Of a stretch of DNA of 64,000 nt, positions 29,110-38,341 are shown in pieces. Both the position numbers and the translations under genes were made by a program. Source of the stretch: Kerstersia gyiorum (GTDB taxonomy: Bacteria > Pseudomonadota > Gammaproteobacteria > Burkholderiales > Burkholderiaceae_B). The stretch is from contig NZ_SGWZ01000007.1 of assembly GCF_004216755.1 (NCBI RefSeq), forward strand, positions 134,464 through 198,463, in the 5' to 3' direction. The notes beneath the pieces were generated by a model. It saw only the letters and a program-made list of their open reading frames with translations. It was not told the DNA's origin and made no database searches. Position 1 is the first letter of the stretch; each line of letters opens with the position of its first letter.

Positions 29110-31977
29110 ATGTCATCGCAAACAGAATCCCTGTCCTCCTCATACCTGTTTGGGGGGAACGCGCCATACGTAGAAGAACTCTACGAAACGTACCTGGACA
29201 ATCCGGGTGCAGTGCCTGATAACTGGCGCACCTACTTCGACCAGTTGCAGCATCAGCCTGCAACCGATGGTCAGGAAGCCACGCGCGACAGGGCCCACGC
29301 TCCCATCGTCCAATCCTTTGCCGAACGCGCCCGGGCCAATGCCTTCGCCGTCCGTGTCCAGGAACCCGACCTTTCCGTCGCCAGCAAGCAGATCGTTGTC
29401 CAGACGCTGATTTCCGCCTACCGTTCGCTGGGCGCCCGCTGGGCCGAACTGGACCCGTTGAAGCGCCATGAGCGTCCGCAACTGCCGGAGCTCGATCCTG
29501 CCTTCTATGGCCTGACCGAATCCGACCTGGACCAAGTCTACGCCGCGACCGATACTTACTTCACCACCGCCGACCGGATGACGCTGCGCGACATCCTCAA
29601 GGCCCTGCGCGACACCTACTGTGGTTCCGTCGGCGCAGAGTTCATGCACATCTCCGATCCGAAGGCCAAACACTGGATCCAGCAACGCCTGGAATCGGTG
29701 CATTCGCATCCGGACCTGACCGTCGATCAAAAGCGCCATGTCCTGCAGCAGCTCACCGAGGCCGAAGGCTTGGAACGCTTCCTGCACACCAAGTACGTGG
29801 GCCAGAAGCGTTTCTCGCTGGAAGGCGGCGAAAGCTTTATCGTCGCCATGGACGAACTGGTGAACCACGCTGGTGAATCCGGCGTGCAGGAAATCATCGT
29901 CGGTATGGCTCACCGTGGCCGCCTGAACATGCTCGTGAACATCATGGGCAAGATGCCCGGCGACCTGTTCGCCGAGTTTGAAGGCAAGCACGCCGAAGGC
30001 CTGACCGATGGCGACGTGAAGTACCACAATGGTTTCTCCAGCGACCTGTCGACACGCGGTGGCCCCGTGCACCTGTCGCTGGCATTCAATCCGTCGCACC
30101 TGGAAATCGTCAACCCCGTGGTGGAAGGCAGCGTGCGCGCTCGCCAGGATCGCCGCGGCGACGTCAAGGGCGAACAAGTCCTGCCGGTGCTGGTGCATGG
30201 CGATGCCGCCTTCGCCGGCCAGGGCGTGGTCATGGAAACGCTGAACCTGGCTCAGACCCGCGGTTACGGCACGGGGGGCACGGTGCATCTGGTCATCAAC
30301 AACCAGATCGGTTTCACGACTTCCGACCCGCGTGACTCGCGCTCCACGCTGTATTGCACGGACGTGGTCAAGATGATCGAGGCACCGGTGTTCCACGTGA
30401 ACGGCGACGACCCCGAAGCTGTCGTGTTCGTGACCCGCCTGGCGCTGGACTATCGCCGCGAATTCAACCATGACGTCGTGGTCGATATCGTCTGCTTCCG
30501 TAAGCTGGGCCACAACGAGCAGGACACCCCGGCGCTGACGCAGCCCCTGATGTACAAGCGTATCGGCCAGCACCCCGGCACCCGTCAGCTGTATGCTGAA
30601 AAGCTGGAAAGCCAGGGTATCCTGCCGGCTGGCAGCGGTGACGAACTGGTTGCTGCCTATCGCCAGCTGATGGAAGACGGCCAACGCACCATCGAACCGG
30701 TGTTGACTAACTACAAGGGCAAGTACGCCACCGACTGGACCCAATTCCTGAACGCCAAGTGGACGGATCATGCCGATACCGGCGTGCCGCTGGCCGAACT
30801 CAAGCGCATCGGCGAAAAGCTGACGCAAGTGCCGGAAGGCTTTACGGTGCACCCGCTGGTGGCGCGCCTGCTCAACAGCCGTGCGGAAATGGCTCGTGGC
30901 GAGGTCAACCTCGACTGGGGTATGGGCGAGCACCTGGCTTTCGCCACCCTGGTGGCTGCCGGCTACCCGATTCGCATCACCGGCCAGGATTCCGGCCGTG
31001 GCACGTTCACGCACCGCCATGCCGTGCTGCACGACCAGAAGCGCGAGCGCTGGAATGACGGCATCTATATTCCGCTGCAGAACGTCTCGGAAGACCAGGC
31101 CCCGTTCACAGTGATCGACTCCGTGTTGTCCGAAGAGGCAGTGCTGGGTTTCGAATATGGCTATGCTTCGGCCGAACCCAACACGCTGACGATCTGGGAA
31201 GCCCAGTTCGGCGACTTCGTCAACGGCGCTCAGGTCGTGATCGACCAGTTCATCGTCTCTGGCGAAGCCAAGTGGGGTCGCCAATGCGGTCTGACCATGA
31301 TGCTGCCGCACGGCTATGAAGGCCAGGGCCCCGAGCACTCCTCGGCCCGCATCGAGCGCTTTCTGCAATTGGGTGCCGACAACAACATCCAGGCCGTGCA
31401 ACCGACGACGTCCGCGCAGATTTTCCACCTGCTGCGCCGCCAGATGATCCGTCAGTTCCGCAAGCCGCTGGTGATCTTCACGCCGAAGTCGTTGCTGCGC
31501 AACAAGGATGCAGGCTCGCCCCTGGAAGAACTGGCCAACGGCCATTTCCGTCCGGTGATCGGCGAAGTCGATACCGCCATCCAGCCGGAAAAGGTCAAGC
31601 GCCTGCTGGCTTGCTCGGGCAAGGTCTATTACGATCTGGTCCATGCCCGCCGCGAACGCAATGCGGAAGATGTCGCCATCGTCCGCGTCGAGCAGCTGTA
31701 TCCGTTTGCGCACAAGGATTTCGCCGCCGAGCTGGCGAAGTACCCGAATCTTGCTGAAGTGGTGTGGGTGCAGGACGAACCGCAGAACCAGGGCCCCTGG
31801 TTCTACATCCAGCACCACCTGTATGAAAACATGAGCGCTGGCCAGAAGCTGAGCTACGCGGGCCGTCCCGCATCCGCTTCGCCTGCCGTGGGCTATCTCG
31901 CCAAGCACGTCGAGCAGCAAAAGGCCCTGATCGAACAGGCCTTCGGCAAGCTCAAGGGCTTCGTGCTGAGCAAGTAA
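29110..31977 (+). CDS. sucA: 2-oxoglutarate dehydrogenase E1 component
   Basis: Thiamine-diphosphate-dependent decarboxylase of the 2-oxoglutarate dehydrogenase complex (955 aa). The N-terminus (SSSYLFGGNAPYVEELYETY then DNPGAVPDNWRTYFDQL) is the E2-contacting arm of OdhA. H268 in GMAHRGRLNMLVN, the NPSHLEIVNPVVEG block, the GDDP segment at about 431-434 and FRKLGHNEQDTPALTQP form the cofactor and substrate site. YGYASAEPNTLTIWEAQFGD and QPTTSAQIFHLLRRQ are in the C-terminal domain. A GTG 12 bases upstream is possible; ATG 29110 gives the usual start. It heads sucA-sucB-lpdA. Bordetella naming would be odhA. Confidence 0.97.
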   Translation: MSSQTESLSSSYLFGGNAPYVEELYETYLDNPGAVPDNWRTYFDQLQHQPATDGQEATRDRAHAPIVQSFAERARANAFAVRVQEPDLSVASKQIVVQTLISAYRSLGARWAELDPLKRHERPQLPELDPAFYGLTESDLDQVYAATDTYFTTADRMTLRDILKALRDTYCGSVGAEFMHISDPKAKHWIQQRLESVHSHPDLTVDQKRHVLQQLTEAEGLERFLHTKYVGQKRFSLEGGESFIVAMDELVNHAGESGVQEIIVGMAHRGRLNMLVNIMGKMPGDLFAEFEGKHAEGLTDGDVKYHNGFSSDLSTRGGPVHLSLAFNPSHLEIVNPVVEGSVRARQDRRGDVKGEQVLPVLVHGDAAFAGQGVVMETLNLAQTRGYGTGGTVHLVINNQIGFTTSDPRDSRSTLYCTDVVKMIEAPVFHVNGDDPEAVVFVTRLALDYRREFNHDVVVDIVCFRKLGHNEQDTPALTQPLMYKRIGQHPGTRQLYAEKLESQGILPAGSGDELVAAYRQLMEDGQRTIEPVLTNYKGKYATDWTQFLNAKWTDHADTGVPLAELKRIGEKLTQVPEGFTVHPLVARLLNSRAEMARGEVNLDWGMGEHLAFATLVAAGYPIRITGQDSGRGTFTHRHAVLHDQKRERWNDGIYIPLQNVSEDQAPFTVIDSVLSEEAVLGFEYGYASAEPNTLTIWEAQFGDFVNGAQVVIDQFIVSGEAKWGRQCGLTMMLPHGYEGQGPEHSSARIERFLQLGADNNIQAVQPTTSAQIFHLLRRQMIRQFRKPLVIFTPKSLLRNKDAGSPLEELANGHFRPVIGEVDTAIQPEKVKRLLACSGKVYYDLVHARRERNAEDVAIVRVEQLYPFAHKDFAAELAKYPNLAEVVWVQDEPQNQGPWFYIQHHLYENMSAGQKLSYAGRPASASPAVGYLAKHVEQQKALIEQAFGKLKGFVLSK

Positions 31978-32019
31978 TCCATTCCGGAACAGAACCAATA
32001 TCCATACAGGAAGAACATA

Positions 32020-33234
32020 ATGGCCATTATCGACGTTGTTGTCCCGCAGCTTTCCGAGTCCGTCTCGGAAGCCGCCCTGCTCAACTGGAAGAAGCAGCCT
32101 GGCGAAGCCGTTGCCGCTGACGAGATCCTGATCGAAATCGAAACCGACAAGGTCGTGCTCGAAGTGCCTGCGCCCAAGGCTGGCGTGCTGGCCGAGATCG
32201 TCCGTGGTGACGGCAGCACCGTGACTTCCGGTGAACTGATCGCCAAGATCGACACCGAAGGCAAGGGCGCCGCCGCTGCTCCTGTCGCCGCTGCAGCCCC
32301 CGCCGCTGCCGCTGCTGCGCCGGCCGCAGCGCCTGCTGCTGCCAGCGCTGCTGGTGTGGCATCTCCTGCTGCTGCCAAGATCCTGGCCGAGAAGGGCGTC
32401 GAAGCCAGCTCGGTGGAAGGCTCCGGTCGTGGCGGCCGCGTGACCAAGGGCGATGCCCTGGCTGCCCAGGCGCCTGCCGCCAAGTCCGCCGCCGCTCCTG
32501 CTGCTGCCCAGCCGGTGCAGCTGTCGCTGGACGGCCGTCCGGAACAACGCGTGCCGATGAGCCGCCTGCGTGCCCGCGTGGCCGAGCGCCTGCTGCAATC
32601 GCAAAGCGAAAACGCCATCCTCACCACCTTCAATGAAATCAACATGAAGGCAGTGATCGACCTGCGCAACAAGTACAAGGAGCGCTTCGAAAAGGAACAC
32701 GGCGTCAAGCTGGGCTTCATGTCCTTCTTCGTGAAGGCCGTGGTTGCTGCGCTGAAGAAATACCCGATCCTGAACGCCTCGGTGGACGGCAAGGACATCA
32801 TTTACCACGGCTACTTCGACATCGGTATCGCTGTCGGCAGCCCGCGTGGCCTGGTGGTGCCCATCCTGCGCAACGCTGACCAGCTGTCGATCGCCGAGAT
32901 CGAAAAGCAGATCGCCGACTTCGGCAAGCGTGCCTCCGAAGGCAAGCTGGGCCTGGAAGAGCTGACCGGTGGTACCTTCTCGATTTCCAACGGCGGCGTG
33001 TTCGGTTCGATGCTGTCGACCCCGATCATCAACCCGCCCCAAGCCGCGATCCTGGGCATCCACGCCACGCGTGAACGCCCGGTTGTGGAAAACGGCCAGG
33101 TCGTGATCCGCCCGATCAACTACTTCGCCATGTCGTACGACCACCGCATCATCGACGGCCGCGAAGCCGTCCTGGGCCTGGTCGCCATGAAGGAAGCGCT
33201 GGAAGATCCGCAGCGCCTGCTGCTGGACCTGTAA
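32020..33234 (+). CDS. sucB: Dihydrolipoamide succinyltransferase, E2 of 2-oxoglutarate dehydrogenase
   Basis: Core acyltransferase of the complex (404 aa). A single lipoyl domain covers residues 1-75 with lipoyl-lysine K44 in IETDKVVLEVP. An Ala/Pro-rich linker (about 80-115) leads to the peripheral-subunit-binding domain at about 117-155 (AKILAEKGVEASSVEGSGRG), a second Ala-rich linker, and the catalytic domain with H375 and D379 in YDHRIIDGREAV. GGTFSISNGGVFGSM is typical of SucB. It starts 42 bases after sucA and precedes lpdA by 138 bases that contain a hairpin. Confidence 0.97.
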   Translation: MAIIDVVVPQLSESVSEAALLNWKKQPGEAVAADEILIEIETDKVVLEVPAPKAGVLAEIVRGDGSTVTSGELIAKIDTEGKGAAAAPVAAAAPAAAAAAPAAAPAAASAAGVASPAAAKILAEKGVEASSVEGSGRGGRVTKGDALAAQAPAAKSAAAPAAAQPVQLSLDGRPEQRVPMSRLRARVAERLLQSQSENAILTTFNEINMKAVIDLRNKYKERFEKEHGVKLGFMSFFVKAVVAALKKYPILNASVDGKDIIYHGYFDIGIAVGSPRGLVVPILRNADQLSIAEIEKQIADFGKRASEGKLGLEELTGGTFSISNGGVFGSMLSTPIINPPQAAILGIHATRERPVVENGQVVIRPINYFAMSYDHRIIDGREAVLGLVAMKEALEDPQRLLLDL

Positions 33235-33244
33235 GCACCAGCAT

Positions 33245-33269
33245 GGCCCCGGCAGTGCCTGCCGGGGCC
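33245..33269 (+). promoter_or_regulatory. Stem-loop between sucB and lpdA
   Basis: GGCCCCGGCA (33245-33254), loop GTGCC, TGCCGGGGCC (33260-33269): a perfect 10-bp stem 10 bases after the sucB stop without a T-run. It is likely a 3'-end stabiliser or attenuator that sets E3 expression lower than E1 and E2, rather than a terminator. Confidence 0.6.
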
Positions 33270-33372
33270 GGTCATTCGCAGCAGCCGCCGCGAGCGGGCT
33301 GCGTCCCCGAGGCTGCCGTTCCATGCACCAGGCATGGCCGGCACGCCGACACTAGCGAGAGATTCCTCAATC

Positions 33373-34800
33373 ATGTCCAAGCAATTTGATCTTGTCGTCA
33401 TCGGCGCAGGCCCTGGCGGCTACGTGGCTGCGATCCGCGCCGCGCAACTGGGTCTGTCCGTGGCTTGCGTCGATGCCGCAGAAAATGCCAAGGGCGGTCC
33501 TGCGCCTGGCGGCACCTGCACCAACGTCGGCTGCATTCCGTCCAAGGCACTGCTGCAATCGTCCGAGCATTTCGAACAAGCCAATCACCACTTTGCCGAG
33601 CACGGCATCGAAGTGAAGGGCGTGTCCCTGAAGCTCGACAAGCTGATCGGCCGCAAGAACGAAGTCGTCAAACAGAACAACGAAGGCATTCTGTACCTGT
33701 TCAAGAAGAACAAGGTCACCTTCTTCCACGGCCATGCGGCATTTGCCGGTCAGGTCGAGGGCGGCTGGTCCATCAATGTGACCGGCAAGACCGAGGAAAA
33801 CCTGGTTGCCCGTCATGTGATCGTGGCGACGGGTTCGGCTCCGCGCGAACTGCCAGGCGTGCCCTTCGACGAAAAGATCGTCCTGTCCAACGACGGCGCC
33901 CTGAGCCTGGACGCAGTGCCCGGCAAGCTGGGCGTGATCGGCGCGGGCGTGATCGGCCTGGAAATGGGCAGCGTGTGGCGCCGCCTGGGTTCCGCCGTGA
34001 CCGTGCTGGAAGCGGCTCCCGAGTTCCTGGCGGCTGCCGACCAGCAGGTTGCCAAGGAAGCCTTGAAGGCTTTCACCAAGCAGGGCCTGGACATCCAGGT
34101 TGGCGTGCAGATCAGCGAAATCAAGCCTTCCGCCAAGAAGGTCGATATCAGCTACAAGAACGCCGCTGGTGAAGAGCAGAAGCTGACGGTGGACCGCCTG
34201 ATCGTGTCGATCGGGCGCGTGCCGTTCACCGCTGGCCTGAACGCTCCGGCCGTGGGCCTGACCCTGGACGAGCGCGGTTTTGTCGCCGTGGACGCGGAAT
34301 GCCGCACCAACCTGCCCAATGTGTGGGCGGTGGGTGACGTGGTGCGCGGCCCGATGCTGGCGCACAAGGCCGAAGAAGAAGGCGTGGCGGTTGCCGAGCG
34401 CATCGCCGGCCAGCATGGCCATGTCAACTTCGCGACCATTCCGTGGGTGATCTACACCTCGCCGGAAATCGCCTGGGTGGGCCAGACCGAGCAGCAGCTC
34501 AAGAAGGAAGGCCGCGCCTACAAGGCGGGCAGCTTCCCCTTCCTGGCCAACGGCCGTGCGCGCGCCCTGGGCGACACCACCGGTTTCGTGAAGGTGCTGG
34601 CTGATGCCAAGACCGACGAAGTCCTGGGTGTGCATATCGTCGGCCCGGTTGCTTCCGAGCTGATCGCCGAAGCCGTGACCATCATGGAATTCCGTGGCGC
34701 CGCTGAAGACATCGCCCGCATCTGCCATGCTCACCCGACCCTGTCGGAAGCCATGAAAGAAGCTGCGCTGGCCGTGGACAAGCGTGCATTGAACTTCTGA
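33373..34800 (+). CDS. lpdA: Dihydrolipoamide dehydrogenase, E3
   Basis: FAD flavoenzyme that reoxidises dihydrolipoyl groups with NAD+ (475 aa from ATG 33373). FAD motif GAGPGG at 11-16, redox-active disulfide C49/C54 in GGTCTNVGCIPSKAL, NAD-binding LGVIGAGVIGLEMGSVWRRLG, and the catalytic His-Glu pair in HAHPTLSEAMKEA near the C-terminus. As third gene after sucA and sucB it is the complex's own E3, though E3 may be shared with other complexes encoded elsewhere. A short 13-codon in-frame extension upstream is not used in the family. Confidence 0.97.
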   Translation: MSKQFDLVVIGAGPGGYVAAIRAAQLGLSVACVDAAENAKGGPAPGGTCTNVGCIPSKALLQSSEHFEQANHHFAEHGIEVKGVSLKLDKLIGRKNEVVKQNNEGILYLFKKNKVTFFHGHAAFAGQVEGGWSINVTGKTEENLVARHVIVATGSAPRELPGVPFDEKIVLSNDGALSLDAVPGKLGVIGAGVIGLEMGSVWRRLGSAVTVLEAAPEFLAAADQQVAKEALKAFTKQGLDIQVGVQISEIKPSAKKVDISYKNAAGEEQKLTVDRLIVSIGRVPFTAGLNAPAVGLTLDERGFVAVDAECRTNLPNVWAVGDVVRGPMLAHKAEEEGVAVAERIAGQHGHVNFATIPWVIYTSPEIAWVGQTEQQLKKEGRAYKAGSFPFLANGRARALGDTTGFVKVLADAKTDEVLGVHIVGPVASELIAEAVTIMEFRGAAEDIARICHAHPTLSEAMKEAALAVDKRALNF

Positions 34801-34833
34801 TTCCAGCCCGCCTCGGGCGGGTGATTGGACTCC

Positions 34834-34865
34834 AAGCCCCCTTCCGCGAGGATGGGGGCTTTTTT
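34834..34865 (+). terminator. Intrinsic terminator of sucAB-lpdA
   Basis: AAGCCCCC (34834-34841), 12-base loop, GGGGGCTT (34854-34861), then T to 34865. A smaller hairpin CCCGCC-TCG-GGCGGG (34807-34821) precedes it. Confidence 0.82.
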
Positions 34866-34913
34866 CATGGGGCGGGCCTGCCGCTGTTCACTAGGATGCC
34901 CAGGCCGCCGCGG

Positions 34914-36401
34914 CTAGGCCTGCGCTGGCGCGGGATGGCGTATGGCGAGCAGGCCGGCGATGGCGAGCAGGCACGCCACACCTGCGCCCAGCATGGCCAG
35001 GTGGAAGCCGCTGGTCATGGCTGAGGTATAGAGCCCGGCCAGTTGCGCGCCGGCGTCAGCCGGGAACTGATGCTGGTTGATGGCGAGGTGGGCCAGGGCG
35101 GCGGCGTCCGGCAACCCGGCCTCGGTGGCGCTGTGCGTGAGCTGGCGGATAGCCTGGCTGCTCATGAGGGCGCCCAGCAGCGCGATGCCGAGTGTCATGC
35201 CGGCCTGGCGCAAGGCATTCATGGTGGCCGAGACCGAGCCGGCCTGTTCTGCCGGGGCCATGACCATGATGACCAGGCTGGTGGCAGGAACTGCCAGTCC
35301 GGCACCTGCGCCCAGCAGCACCAGGTTGATGCCGATGAACCAGTAGGGCGTGTGGGCATCGCAGAGCATCATGGCAAACATGGCCAGGGCGGTCAGGGCG
35401 TAGCCGCTGATCATCAGGGTGCGTACCGGCAGCCACATGCCCAGCCGCCCGAACAGCATGGACAGGCAGCCGGTGACAAAGAACTGCGGCATCATGCGCC
35501 AGCCGGTTTCGACCGGCGACCAGCCGTGGATCTGCTGCAAGTAGATCGAAAAGAAGAACAGGCTGCTGTAGTAGGCGAAGCCCAGCATGAAGGAAGCATT
35601 GTTCGCCAGGACAAAGGCGGGCTGGCGAAACAGTTGCAAAGGCAGCAAGGGGCGCGCCAAGCGGCGCTCCACCACGGCAAACAGAATGAAGCCGAGTACA
35701 GCCACGCCCAGCGCCAGCAGGGTGGCCGGAGTGCCGAAACCGGTGTCGCCGGCCTGGATCAGGCCATAGGCCAGCGCGCCCAGGGCGATGACGCTCAGGG
35801 CCTGGCCCCAGGGGTCACGGGCCGCGTGGTCAGGAAAACGGCGCTCCGGTATGCCCCAGGCTCCCAGCGCGATGGCAAGCAGGCCCAGGGGCAGGTTAAT
35901 GAGGAAGATGCTCTGCCAGCCCAGGCCGTGCAGCAGCAGGCCGCCCAGCAGCGGTCCGAGGATGAGCGCCAGAGCGCAGAAGGCAGACCAGCCGCCGATG
36001 GCGTTGGCGCGGGCCTTGGGTTCCGGGAAGAGGTGGGTCAGGATGGGCAGGGCGCCGGCAATCAACAGGGCAGCCGATACGCCCTGGATGGCCCGGCCGG
36101 CCAGCAGTACAGCCAGCGTCGAGGCCAGCCCGCAGATTGCCGAGCCGACCGTGAACAGGACGACGCCTGCCAGCCAGGCCCGTTGGTGCCCGTGGCGGTC
36201 AGCAGCCGGGCCAGCGGACAGCATGAACGCCGAGAGGCAAATGGCATAGGCATTGACCACCCATTGCAAGCCGGCAATATCGGTTTGCAAGGCGGTTTGC
36301 ATGGTGGGCAGGGCGACGTTGACGATGCTGATATCCAGCGTGGCGAGAAACGTGCCGAGATACGCGGCGGCAAGTGCGGCGCGGCGGCGTGCAGTATTCA
36401 T
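34914..36401 (-). CDS. DHA2-family MFS drug exporter (EmrB/QacA type)
   Basis: Proton-driven inner-membrane exporter of 495 aa with about 14 predicted helices. The first helix carries the DHA motif LDISIVNVALPTMQ; motif A in loop 2-3 is GPAADRHGHQRAW; GRAIQGVSAALLIAGALPIL and GPLLGGLLLHGLGWQSIFLI are motif B and C-like regions of the family. No EmrA-type adaptor is adjacent, so it probably works alone. Substrates are unknown. A near-perfect palindrome typical of TetR operators overlaps its promoter, but no tetR gene is next to it. From memory lpdA and zapE are usually close neighbours in related genomes, so this gene and the following repeat-rich DNA look like an insertion there. Confidence 0.93.
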   Translation of the reverse strand: MNTARRRAALAAAYLGTFLATLDISIVNVALPTMQTALQTDIAGLQWVVNAYAICLSAFMLSAGPAADRHGHQRAWLAGVVLFTVGSAICGLASTLAVLLAGRAIQGVSAALLIAGALPILTHLFPEPKARANAIGGWSAFCALALILGPLLGGLLLHGLGWQSIFLINLPLGLLAIALGAWGIPERRFPDHAARDPWGQALSVIALGALAYGLIQAGDTGFGTPATLLALGVAVLGFILFAVVERRLARPLLPLQLFRQPAFVLANNASFMLGFAYYSSLFFFSIYLQQIHGWSPVETGWRMMPQFFVTGCLSMLFGRLGMWLPVRTLMISGYALTALAMFAMMLCDAHTPYWFIGINLVLLGAGAGLAVPATSLVIMVMAPAEQAGSVSATMNALRQAGMTLGIALLGALMSSQAIRQLTHSATEAGLPDAAALAHLAINQHQFPADAGAQLAGLYTSAMTSGFHLAMLGAGVACLLAIAGLLAIRHPAPAQA

Positions 36402-36455
36402 GGCGAGGGATTCCCGGGTGTGTAGAAATGCGAATGGTTATCTATATTTGCGTTT

Positions 36456-36486
36456 ATGTTATCAATCGACCGACCGTCGGTCAATT
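36456..36486 (-). promoter_or_regulatory. MFS promoter overlapped by a TetR-type operator
   Basis: GACCGACCGTCGGTC (36468-36482) is a perfect 7-1-7 palindrome; three of the next four base pairs also match, so the symmetry extends over 36464-36486. On the minus strand TTGACC (36484-36479) and TAACAT (36461-36456) form a -35/-10 pair with a 17-bp spacer, so the operator covers the -35 box and spacer. This predicts drug-inducible derepression by a TetR protein encoded elsewhere. Confidence 0.78.
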
Positions 36487-36687
36487 CAGTGTTCGATTTT
36501 TCAAAGATCTTATGAAAAGATTGGAATGCGGCGGGCGTCTGAGTAGCGCCTTAGCCCCGCATGGTGGCGCGATGGATCTACTCCGGGATAAACCGCGCAA
36601 CCGATGGCTTGATCGCGGTGCGTTCCGTCGAGGTTGCGCCCTTTGTTATGGTGCTGATTGGTCGTTGCGAACGCTTGTTACCGTTGC

Positions 36688-36719
36688 CCCGGAAGCCCGG
36701 AAGCCCGGAAGCCCGGAAG
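36688..36719. repeat. Tandem repeat, 4 copies of CCCGGAAG
   Basis: Four perfect, head-to-tail copies of the octamer CCCGGAAG occupy 36688-36695, 36696-36703, 36704-36711 and 36712-36719. It lies outside any recognised gene. Such a tract can change length by slippage. Confidence 0.95.
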
Positions 36720-36800
36720 ACTGAGGAACGGCCGGGCCACACAGCGGCCGCAGGCCTGGGCAGTGCGGCACGGCAAGGGTAGCGAAGCAGCGCTAGGTGC

Positions 36801-36836
36801 AGCAAGCAGGACAGGGGTAGCAAGCAGGACAGGCGC
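36801..36836. repeat. Tandem repeat, 2 copies of an 18-bp unit
   Basis: AGCAAGCAGGACAGG is repeated at 36801-36815 and 36819-36833; with the next three bases the unit is 18 bp and 16 of 18 positions agree. It is non-coding as far as I can see. Confidence 0.9.
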
Positions 36837-37073
36837 AGACAAGCTTGGCGCCGGGGCCGCGCAGTCGTCCCGCTGCGTGGGGCGTTGACGGGCGGAGTGC
36901 ATCCATCAGCTGACGGAGATTGCGTGCACGTGTCGTGGTTTTGACAGGATTTTCAGGGATGTCTGTGGTTCTGCTGCCAACAGGCACTTACAATCGCTCT
37001 TTTGAGCGGAAGATGATGGCACAGCCCGGTGCATCTCACGCTTTGTTCGCGAATGCCATGGAGTGATGGGCGC

Positions 37074-38171
37074 ATGAATGTCATCGAGTACTACGAACAT
37101 GCTCTGGCCGAGCGCGGTTACAAGCCGGACGCTGCCCAGCGCAAGGCGATAGAGCGGCTGCAGCGTTATTACGAAGATTGGGAAGTCTATCTGAAACGCG
37201 GCGGTGGCCTGTTCGGGCGCCTGTTCCGGCGGCACGAGCCCGCTCCGCGCGGGGTCTATTTCTGGGGCGGTGTCGGACGCGGCAAGAGCTTCCTCATGGA
37301 TGCCTTCTTCGAAACCGCGCCCGTGGAACGCAAGGGCCGACTGCATTTCCATGAATTCATGCGTGGCGTCCACAAGGAACTGGAATCGGTCAAGGGGATG
37401 GAAGATCCGCTGGACGAAGTGGCGCGGCGTGTCGCGGACAAATACCAGCTGATCTGCTTTGACGAGTTCCACGTGTCGGATGTCGCGGACGCGATGATTC
37501 TCTACCGCCTGCTGCTCAAAATGTTCGAGTACGGCGTGTCCTTCATCATGACCTCCAACTACGAGCCTTCCACGCTGTATCCGGAAGGCCTGCACCGTGA
37601 TCGCATCCTGCCGGCCATCGAGCTGATCAAGGAGCGCATGGACATCATGAACGTGGATACCGGCGTGGACTATCGCCAGCGTGCGCTCGAACAGGTCGAA
37701 TGCTATTACACGCCGCTGGGGCCGCAGGCCGATGCCCACATGGAAAAGGCCTTCGCGCATTTTGCGCGCACGCCAAGCCAGGAGCCGCCGGTGCTGGAAG
37801 TCGAGCATCGTCAGCTTACGGCGGTGCGGCTGGCCGAAGACGTCGTGTGGTTCGATTTCGCGACCCTGTGCGACGGCCCCCGCTCACAGAACGACTACCT
37901 GGCGCTGGCGGCGCGATTCGAGGCCGTGCTGCTATCGGATGTGCCGCGCATGACCGCACGCGATGCGTCGGCGGCGCGACGCTTCACCTGGTTGATCGAC
38001 GTCCTGTATGACCACAAGGTGAAGCTGGTCATGTCGGCCCAGTGCGAGGCCGAGGAACTGTATGTCGATGGCCCCATGGCCAATGAGTTCCACCGTACCG
38101 TGTCGCGCATCGTGGAAATGCAGTCGCGCGAGTACCTGGAGAGCGAGCGCCGAATGGTGTCTGCGCTTTGA
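37074..38171 (+). CDS. zapE: Cell-division ATPase ZapE (AFG1-like)
   Basis: AFG1/ZapE-family P-loop ATPase, which in E. coli associates with the Z-ring under stress and low oxygen (365 aa). Walker A is GGVGRGKS at 65-72 in VYFWGGVGRGKSFLMDAFFE, Walker B is ICFDEFHVSDVADAMIL, sensor region FIMTSNYEPSTLYPEGLHRD. Other conserved blocks: RLHFHEFMRGVH and FTWLIDVLYDHKVKLVMSA. ATG 37074 is chosen because it gives MNVIEYYEHALAERGY, the normal N-terminus, with purines (GGAG, GGG) just upstream; in-frame sequence before it is not conserved in type. Confidence 0.94.
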   Translation: MNVIEYYEHALAERGYKPDAAQRKAIERLQRYYEDWEVYLKRGGGLFGRLFRRHEPAPRGVYFWGGVGRGKSFLMDAFFETAPVERKGRLHFHEFMRGVHKELESVKGMEDPLDEVARRVADKYQLICFDEFHVSDVADAMILYRLLLKMFEYGVSFIMTSNYEPSTLYPEGLHRDRILPAIELIKERMDIMNVDTGVDYRQRALEQVECYYTPLGPQADAHMEKAFAHFARTPSQEPPVLEVEHRQLTAVRLAEDVVWFDFATLCDGPRSQNDYLALAARFEAVLLSDVPRMTARDASAARRFTWLIDVLYDHKVKLVMSAQCEAEELYVDGPMANEFHRTVSRIVEMQSREYLESERRMVSAL

Positions 38172-38341
38172 TCCTGTGGTTGGCGGGGGCGCATGGCAGC
38201 GCGCACACCGTACCGGCGGGCTGTATTCCCGGCTGCTGCCCTGCGAACCCGGCGTCAGCCGCGTTACACTTGGACCGTTAAGCCGTGTTGCGCCTGGATG
38301 GCGTGGCGCGGTTCCGTCCAGCCTTGCTTTTTACCGATACC

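Larger units (their letters stand above)
36487..37073. other. Low-complexity non-coding region between the MFS gene and zapE
   Basis: I recognise no gene in these 587 bp. Short open frames exist on both strands but lack family features and run through simple repeats. The region contains a four-copy 8-bp repeat and a two-copy 18-bp repeat (listed separately). The last ~100 bp presumably carry the zapE promoter; GGAGTGATGGG precedes the zapE ATG. Confidence 0.55.

Noticed and set aside
29140..33324. A 1394-codon minus-strand open frame across sucA and sucB
   Set aside because: It is antisense to two unmistakable genes and its translation has no recognisable domain; long antisense frames are expected in GC-rich coding DNA.
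36374..36823. Short open frames on both strands after the MFS gene, possible tetR remnant
   Set aside because: None shows a TetR helix-turn-helix or another family pattern, and they run through tandem repeats.
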